Positions 57,947 to 64,000 of a DNA stretch of 64,000 nucleotides are shown here, in pieces (positions within the stretch are counted from its first letter, which is position 1; every line of letters starts with the position of its first letter). The stretch is from Nymphaea colorata. Taxonomy: Eukaryota > Streptophyta > Magnoliopsida > Nymphaeales > Nymphaeaceae. The stretch spans positions 684,001-748,000 of the forward strand of contig NC_045141.1 of NCBI RefSeq assembly GCF_008831285.2, given 5' to 3'. Both the position numbers and the translations under genes were made by a program. The notes beneath the pieces were generated by a model, which saw only the letters and a program-made list of their open reading frames with translations, ran no database searches and was not told where the DNA came from.

Positions 57947-58745
57947 ATGGCTGCCTCCTCAAGTTCATCTTCTACCTGTTCTGGTGGCTCTCCAATGTCA
58001 GCCCTCACTGCATCAATGCTTCAATTAGTCTGCAGCATTTTCTTGGAGTAAAGCTCACGTCAGATAACTATCTTGTATGGGAGAGCCAATTCACTCCTCT
58101 GCTCATCTCACATAACCTACAAGGGTTTATAAATGGAACCAACCAACACCCTCCTCAGTATATTGCACAAGAAGGTGCTACATTTGAAAACCCAGAATAC
58201 ATTGGTTGGATTAAGTTGGATCAATTTATGTCCAGATCGATCATTTCTTCGTGGTCTAAACCTATACATGCTCATGTTATTGGATTGCTTACTTCATTTG
58301 ACATCTGGTCCAAACTAAAGAAAATCTTTGCCGCTCAATCTAGATCCAAAGTTATGCAACTTAAGAACAGCTTACTACCTTGAAAAAGGATCTGGTTCTA
58401 TTGATGAACTGTTTCAAAAGGCTAGTTTAATTGCTCACCAGTTGGCCGTGGTGTCTAAGCCAGTGACTGACGATGATCTAAACATGCACATTCTTCGTGC
58501 ACTGCCTTTTCAGTACTGAGCCTTCAAAACCTCTATTGCAACAAGGAGTAAAGCCATCTCTTTGACCAATCTTACAGTCTTCTCCTCTAATGAAAATCAA
58601 CTAAGAGAAATTAAAACCAAAGAAGGTAATGTGTCTGTCAACTACTCCTCAAAATCTAGTTCTTTGGAATTCAATAATCAAGTACATCAATGGAACCGCT
58701 TCAATGGTCGAGGAGAAGGGGGTGTCAGGCCAAGAATAGAGTGAT
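57947..58745 (+). pseudogene. Gag of the plus-strand copia
   Basis: Serine-rich start, then LTSDNYLVWESQFTPLL, GFINGTNQ, WIKLDQFMSRSIISSWSKP, LKKIFAAQSRSKVMQLKN, and after a stop GSIDELFQKASLIAHQLAV with HILRALPFQY. The 16833-17460 copy in unit 1 is its paralogue. Confidence 0.85.
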
Positions 58746-58746
58746 T

Positions 58747-58788
58747 TGTCAATATTGCAACAAACCTGGGCATAGTGCAAAGGCATGC
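58747..58788 (+). other. Zinc knuckle of the plus-strand copia
   Basis: CQYCNKPGHSAKAC, a complete CX2CX4HX4C nucleocapsid knuckle, followed by FKIS. Confidence 0.9.
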
Positions 58789-58879
58789 TTTAAGATCTCC
58801 AAGCCATGCAGTAAACAAGGTGGAATGACATCCAGTAAGCTTCTCCACCACGAGCCTTTCAAGTAAGTTCCAGCACCTT

Positions 58880-59280
58880 AGATGGTGATGCTTGGCATCC
58901 GGACTTCGGAGCTTCAGACCACGTCACTAATGATCTTAGCTTCATCAACACTCATACACCGTATGAAGGAAAAGCAACACTCATACACCATTTGAAATTT
59001 CATCTCAAAGGAATTTTACATGTTCCTGAAATCAGAAAAACTCTTATCTATGTACACAAGTTTACTAATGATAATACTGTTTTCATTGAGTTTTACCCTA
59101 ATATTTGCATTGTGAAGTATCAAGTGTCAAGGAAGGAGCTCATGCAAGGATGGAGCCACAATGGCCTTTATCGCTTCACTTTTGATGGAGAAGATCAAAA
59201 GAAAAATAAAAATGTCTTCTTTGGTGGAAAGGCGTCAATGGACTAGTGGCATCATAGACTAGGCCATGCTGCTCACCGCA
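58880..59280 (+). pseudogene. Protease and pre-integrase of the plus-strand copia
   Basis: DFGASDHVTND at about 58905-58937 (usual DSGAS-H; Ser changed to Phe), then KGILHVPEIRKTLIYVHKF and, after a stop, WHHRLGHAAHRTM leading directly to the insertion at 59290. Confidence 0.8.
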
Positions 59281-59289
59281 CCATGCAAC

Positions 59290-60087
59290 TAGGCCTGGGC
59301 GCAGGGCTGAGCCCACCACCGGGTACCCAGTACTCAGCCCGGTTCGGGCCCGGATCCGGGCCTTATATTTTTGTGTCAGGTTTTTAACCCATTGTGCCCG
59401 GCCAGGACCGACATCATAGCGGGCCGGGTCTGGGTTAACAAATCAGCCCGTTCGGCCCGTTAAGTCATGTACATGTCAATTTTGAACGATACTGAGGGTT
59501 TTCGTTTGGACTTTAGAAAGATAAAGAGCTGAGCCACCGCCACCGTCGCCACACCACAGCCGGTTTGCCACATCTGCCGTCGACCTTCGGTCCGCCGCCA
59601 TCGATCTCCAAGGAAAGATGGCATCCATTCAAATAAGGAAACATATTTGAGATAGTCATACTGTTCTTTCCTTCAAAATCTTGGACTGCAGCTGGAATTG
59701 TGAGAGTGAGAGCAGAGAGCGTAACTGAGAATTGTCAGAGGGACAGGCAGACCCAAATAGGGAGGGCAGGAGAGACAGAGAAAAAGAGAAACGGGAAGAG
59801 GGAAAGTAGTTCTTCCTCTTCATTTCCACCTCCTCCCTCCTCTGTTTGTTCTTTCTTCTTCTCCTTTGTTTCCCCATGGGTTGGATTCAGACCAGACGGC
59901 CAGGACAGCCTGGCCCGTTCGGCCTGACCCACCTGGCTATCAATTTAAAAAGGGGCTGGGTTGGGCCTCGGACTGAAAAGACGAGGCCCGATACCAAGCC
60001 TGGCCCGGCCCGTTGATAAATGGGCTGGTCAGATCCGGCCCGTTTTCTTAATGGTGCTTCCAAATTGGGCTGGGCAGGCCCAGCCCG
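59290..60087. mobile_element. hAT-like non-autonomous element inserted in the copia
   Basis: 798 bp, much more GC-rich than its host. Flanked by ATGCAAC on both sides (59283-59289 and 60088-60094); the eighth base differs (T against A), so this is an 8 bp duplication with one mismatch or 7 bp. The ends are rich in GGGCC and CGGGC words and face each other as imperfect inverted repeats (TAGGCCTGGGC at the left, CGGGCTGGGCCTGCC as the inverse of the right). Removing the insert with one target copy rejoins the host reading frame through the pre-integrase domain. No transposase is encoded. Confidence 0.85.
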
Positions 60088-60094
60088 ATGCAAC

Positions 60095-60900
60095 ACATAG
60101 TTAAGTGTTTTAATTCACCATTTTTTAGTTACTTTGCAAATAAAGTCTGTTATGATTGCCAACATGGCAAATCTCATGCTCTTCCATTTCCTACTTTATT
60201 CATTCAATTTCAGAACCTCTTGGATTAATTTATAGTGATGTTTGGGGCCCTGTGCCAGTTTTGAGTATTGATAAATTTAAACATTATGTTCATTTTATTG
60301 ATGTCAATTCCAAGTTTACCTGGACATATTTTTTGATGCATAAATCTGATGTGATTAGTGCGTTCAGGAACTTCACGAGTAAAGATGAAAATCTTTTTGG
60401 GAAAAGATTAAATATTTCCAATTGAACGGGGGAGGTGAGTTCATAGCTCTCAAATCTAGTCTAGACAACTCTGGTATTGTGCACATATTTTCTTGTCCAC
60501 ACACCCATGAACAAAATGGTGCAGCAGACCGAAACCATAAGCATATTGTGGTGACAAGTTCGTGTTTTCTTAGTCACTTCAGTATGCCCTCCAAATTTGG
60601 GACTAATGCTTTCTATACAACAGTATACTTAATAAATAGATTACCATCTTACGCCTTGGAATCCAAAGGTCCATTTCAGAAATTTTATGGTTTTGAACCA
60701 GATTATGAAATCCTTAAAGTTTTTGGCTGTTCATGTTTTCCATATCTAAACGGCTACCGTAAAAACAAGTTGTATTTCAAAAGAGGATTTTTTTATTGGT
60801 TATAGAAATAAACATAAAGGTTATTTATGTTTTAACATAAGAAATGGGAAAACTATAGTTTCTTAAAATGTTGTTTTTAATGAAACCGAATTTCCCTTCA
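60095..60900 (+). pseudogene. Integrase of the plus-strand copia
   Basis: KVCYDCQHGKSHALPFPT zinc-binding end, then LIYSDVWGPVPVLS with the first Asp. A frameshift near 60425 follows; GGGEFIALKS has lost its Asp (usual TD-GGEF), and HTHEQNGAADRNHKHIV has Asp in place of Glu. LINRLPS and FGCSCFPYL follow. Not functional. Confidence 0.85.
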
Positions 60901-61213
60901 AATAAGAAAATTATCATAATTATGTTTTTTGCAAATCTGAAATAACGCCTATACCCATAGTGATTCCTCAAAGTATTAGTACCCAATCTGGTTCCTGAAA
61001 TACCTCAAACCAAAGGCAATCTACCCCTTCAGAAAGTCTCAAACATAGGAGACCCTTCAACCATACAACCCTCTCCTTGTCAAATGATGAGCTCCTCACC
61101 TTTCACGACTAGAGTCCAAGCTGATCAGGTCAAGCTATCCTCTAGCTCTTCTCAACCTCTCTTATACGATAAGCCTCCTTTAAGAACTCATCCTATGATA
61201 ACCAGATCCATGA
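60901..61213 (+). pseudogene. Linker between integrase and reverse transcriptase
   Basis: Proline- and serine-rich low-conservation stretch of pol, broken by stops; includes RTHPMITRS just before the reverse transcriptase. Confidence 0.5.
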
Positions 61214-61951
61214 ATGGCATTTGAGTCTCATGAGTGTTGCCAACCACCTCAAATCCTCTACCCATGGCACTCGTCAAAACTAAATTCCCAAGAGCTGAAA
61301 TCATACTATAAAGCCAAGACCAATCCAAATTGGTGTGAAGCAACCAGAAAAGAATATGATTCTCTCATATCCAATCACACTTGGGAACTTCTACCACACC
61401 CAAAGAAAAAAAACATTGTAGGATATAAGTAGATTTATAAGATCAAATGCAAAGATGATGGGACCCTAGAACACCACAAAGCTCACCTAGTAGCTAAAGG
61501 ATATACTCAATAAAGGAGAATAGGCTACTTTGAAACCTTTACACCTGTAGTCAAACCTACAACCATTAGAACCATTCTCTCTATAGCCATGTCATTCAAA
61601 TGGGAGGTGATCGAACTAAATGTTCACAATGTCATTCTTAAGAGAGATCTTCATGAGAAAGTCTATATGGACCAACCTCCGAGTTTTGAAAAGGATTTGA
61701 ATCAGGTTTGTCGACTCAAAAAAGCTATTTATGGCCTCAAACAAGCTCCAAAAGCTTTGTATTATGAAATGAGTCAAACTTTGTTTTCTCATGGATTCCG
61801 AATTTCAAAAACAGACACATCTCTCTTCATTTACAGACAAGACAACATCTTGACCTTTGTATTAGTTGATGTAGATGATGTAGATGATATACTCATTTAC
61901 AAACAAGACAACAAGTTCATTCTTTCATTGATTCAACAGATTATAAAATGA
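61214..61951 (+). pseudogene. Reverse transcriptase of the plus-strand copia
   Basis: NPNWCEATRKEYDSLISNHT, HKAHLVAKGYTQ, GYFETFTPVVK, VIELNVHNVILKRDLHEKVY, KKAIYGLKQAPKALYYEM, then the catalytic region LVDVDDVDDILIYK. The usual YVDD is changed by a direct 9 bp duplication (GTAGATGAT twice) at about 61869-61887. QLDVHNAFL-type Asp is replaced by Asn (ELNVHN). Confidence 0.85.
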
Positions 61952-62220
61952 ATTTTCCCTCAAGGACCTCTGAAAACTCCATTTCTTTTTTAGCATAGAG
62001 CCATGCTACACCACAGAGGGTCTTGTTGTCACTTAGCAAAAATACTTTGTGGATCTCATTCAATGCATTAACATGGCTGGCACCAAGACCTCACCTACAC
62101 CTATGTCCACATCTAGGGTTCTTCGACAAGTAATAGCTGCACCATATGAAAATCCAACAGAGTATAGGAGTGTCATTGGAGCAATACAGTATTTAACTTT
62201 AACAAGACCAGATTTATGCT
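61952..62220 (+). pseudogene. Start of RNase H region of the plus-strand copia
   Basis: Pieces TEGLVV, YFVDLI, TKTSPTPMS, then YRSVIGAIQYLTLTRPDLC, which is the usual YRS-VGALQYLT-TRPD block. The remainder of RNase H is absent. Confidence 0.75.
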
Positions 62221-62950
62221 AGTACTGTGGCCGTCTACTACAGAAGACTCAAGCCCTTACAAGATGAACTAGACTCACTTGATCCTCTGCCTGTTTGTTT
62301 TTGTCGAGCTATGAAGGTGCCTCTACAAAAATGTAGGAAAAAAAGGTAATACAATTTCTGATGGAATTGAATCAATCCTATAGGTTCATAAGGGAACAAA
62401 TACTTCTTATGGAGCCTTTCCCCTCAGTTAACAAACTTACTCTCTCATTCTACAAGAAGAAAAACAAAGAAAGGTGAGACTGTCACCCTCTACTGATCAA
62501 ATAAGTCTTGCAGTTACCAGTTCAAACTCAAGGCTTGCCAAGGGATGATTTCAAAGATGCCCACAATGCACTTATTGCCAAGGCCTTGGTCATACTAGGG
62601 ATAAGTGCCACAAACTTCATGGTTATCCTGCTGGTTTCAAGCCAAACTAACAGAAACAGGAAATGCCAAATGACGAAACCATTTAATGCTGCAATGTCTA
62701 TTAAAGGAAATATAATTGCGGATTTTCTAAATCCTGCACATCCACTGTGAACACTCTATCTGCCGAGCGATATGTAATGCTCTTCATTGCTCATTGAAGA
62801 AAAAAAAGTCTAATGTTGATCACGATAAAGGGAAAGAGATCATGCCAGCAGCGTCCAAATATGTTAGAATCAATTATAAAAGGAATGAATTTAAATTGAG
62901 CATCAATCAAGATCCTAAAAATTTGGATGTAGATAGACATGGCTGACATA
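62221..62950 (+). pseudogene. Gag fragment of a further copia, fused to the previous one
   Basis: From 62221 the frame turns into gag: YYRRLKPLQDELDSLDPLPV, then KVIQFLMELNQSYRFIREQI and LLMEPFPSVNKL, with a complete knuckle CTYCQGLGHTRDKC at 62567-62608 and HKLHGYPAGFK. It is therefore a different copia family in the same orientation, cut at both ends. Confidence 0.8.
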
Positions 62951-62999
62951 CTATTTGACTCTTGTATCCCTTCCATTATGCATGTGGAAATTTCTTGAA

Positions 63000-63113
63000 T
63001 TTGAGTGGAGAAATAAGGAAAGAGAGATGCTTACCATGGATGTAGGTCGAGCTTGCCCAAACCAGACTATCTTGTGCATGTTTGTTTTCTCTCTCTCTCT
63101 CTCTTTACTTTTA
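63000..63113 (+). repeat. Copia LTR 3' end, first
   Basis: A CT-rich LTR end (CTCTCTCTCTCTTTACTTTTACA) directly followed by a primer site at 63114-63128, TGGTATCAAAGCCAG, with one change from TGGTATCAGAGCC. Confidence 0.65.
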
Positions 63114-63209
63114 CATGGTATCAAAGCCAGAGAGAGGAATTTCTTGTGTGCTCTGTTGAAACGGTTCTACAGGAGGCTCGTTATGGCAAAGCTATTCATG
63201 GTATTTCCA

Positions 63210-63451
63210 TGATTAGTGGAATAGTGTTACCTATATTAAAAGTTTCCCACCATGGATTGCCGTTAATTTTTCTTTCCATGTTTCCTTGTTTTGTAACTGT
63301 TCTATTCACTCACGTTAAATAGTGATTGTAGAGTGAAACAACAATATAGAGAAAAGATATAGTACAAGTTCTCCCTTGCTTCTCGTGGATGTAGGCATAC
63401 ATGCCGAACCATGTATATTCTGTGCTTTCTCATTCCTCTCCCTAATCTTAA
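63210..63451 (+). repeat. Copia LTR 3' end, second
   Basis: LTR-like sequence with ATAGTGTTACCTATATT and CT-rich end, directly followed by TGGTATCAGAGCCAGG at 63452-63466, an exact primer site. It resembles the first end (both hold GTGGATGTAGG or ATGGATGTAGG, about 70-80 bp before the primer site). Left edge uncertain. Confidence 0.65.
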
Positions 63452-63466
63452 TGGTATCAGAGCCAG

Positions 63467-64000
63467 GTTACTATTGAAAGGGAGTATTCCATGTCATCCA
63501 CAACTTAACAGCATTTTCTATTTTCTAAAGGCTCCGTTGATCAGAGGTGTTGCCGGCAAAATGGCATTTATTTCATTGTGGGAGGCTCAACAGAAATCAG
63601 AGTATTGTTATTCATCTCTGTGATCGATTTGGGGGAAGCCCCAATTTCTGGAGAAGGAGAATCGTGAACACCACCGGTGTTCAGAGATTGCGATTTTCAG
63701 CAATATTTAGACAGGGTGCATTTCTTTGTGGAAGCTACGTTGGGGCAGACTTTTGGGGTGTCCCTTCCCCTTCATCTTGTCAACCATCAGTCCAAATTTC
63801 ACGGAAAACGGCAGCCTGGGTTATTTTTTACGATGTTCACATCCCTAAAATTTTTGTTATTTGCAGTACTCCATAAAAATGAGATTTTATTTAGAAAATG
63901 AGGGAGAAAGGGACTCGCCCGTCGGTATGAGGATCAACTGTTCCCGGTGCTTTTACTGGGGGTAATCAATCCAAGGGCTATATTTATTATCGACGCATTT
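63467..64000 (+). other. Likely leader or gag region of a copia that leaves the window
   Basis: Lies just after a primer site, so leader and gag would be expected. The open frames (63547-63876, 63677-63901) do not show recognisable gag blocks. Left unassigned. Confidence 0.35.

Larger units (their letters stand above)
39676..58560 (+). repeat. Array unit 3
   Basis: The most complete unit. It starts at the CTCGGTGCATCAC edge shared with unit 1, and contains the complete hAT-like element, about 2.7 kb of private sequence (40520-43264), the copia remnants, the membrane-protein gene, the small elements, the full copia and the plus-strand gag that here continues into a whole element. Confidence 0.85.
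57947..62220 (+). mobile_element. Plus-strand Ty1/copia element, truncated, with nested insertion
   Basis: Domains in copia order: gag from ATG 57947, knuckle 58747-58788, protease, pre-integrase (split by a 798 bp insertion), integrase, reverse transcriptase, and the start of RNase H, ending about 62220 where it is fused to another copia gag. Its 5' LTR is not recognised. A frameshift or stop occurs in nearly every domain. Confidence 0.85.

Noticed and set aside
59656-59932. Overlapping open frames on both strands inside the GC-rich insert
   Set aside because: Low-complexity GA-rich and CT-rich text gives open frames on both strands; no transposase or other domain is seen.
1-64000. tRNA genes, bacterial-type operons, riboswitches
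   Set aside because: None could be recognised by reading; the tRNA-like words found are copia primer sites.

Overview
The window is nuclear DNA of a land plant, almost certainly a seed plant. Evidence: degenerate Ty1/copia elements with an initiator-Met tRNA primer site (TGGTATCAGAGC), an L1-type LINE fragment, hAT-like and other small DNA elements, GT-AG introns, long CT/GA and TA microsatellites, and an insert of plant mitochondrial 26S rRNA sequence. I cannot name the species. No complete conventional gene, tRNA gene, CRISPR array or operon was seen. All alignments below were made by eye.

The main structure is an array of diverged copies of one roughly 16-19 kb unit, all in the same orientation. 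Unit 0 is only a tail (1-740). Unit 1 runs from about 1.34 to 17.46 kb. Unit 2 runs from 17.46 to 32.23 kb and starts in mid-unit. Unit 4 is a short remnant at 36.08-36.91 kb. Unit 3 runs from 39.68 kb to at least 58.5 kb. The order inside a unit is: hAT-like piece, copia LTR and gag remnants on the minus strand, a small two-exon membrane-protein gene on the minus strand, AT-rich small elements, a full-length degenerate copia element (about 4.8 kb, minus strand), a TGACATCCC-type MITE, and a plus-strand copia gag. The big copia lies at the same site in units 1, 2 and 3, and unit 4 has a solo LTR there, so it inserted before the duplications.

The only non-transposon gene I can support in each full unit is the small membrane-protein gene (5950-6343, 19295-19688, 46826-47243). 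Exon 1 starts MAKLN and is 136 nt long in all three units. An intron of about 124 nt follows, with GT and AG ends in all three. Exon 2 has diverged: units 1 and 3 encode a second hydrophobic segment, while in unit 2 that segment is replaced by an in-frame patch of locally copied DNA. Further exon-like blocks lie 0.4-1.1 kb downstream in units 2 and 3.

Between the units lie a nested second copia family (27.1-30.9 kb) with 28-29 bp tandem repeats in its LTR, a stretch of exon-like gene fragments (32.2-34.7 kb), microsatellites, and the mitochondrial rRNA insert that abuts the start of unit 3. Beyond unit 3 a plus-strand copia (57.9-62.2 kb) carries a 798 bp hAT-like insertion, is fused at about 62.22 kb to the gag of another copia, and is followed by two copia LTR ends with primer sites.

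The points most worth checking are the array itself and its higher-order order (0-1 repeated as 4-3), a 655 bp stretch identical between units 1 and 3 inside otherwise diverged DNA, the templated rewrite of exon 2 in unit 2, and the unrecognised membrane-protein family.
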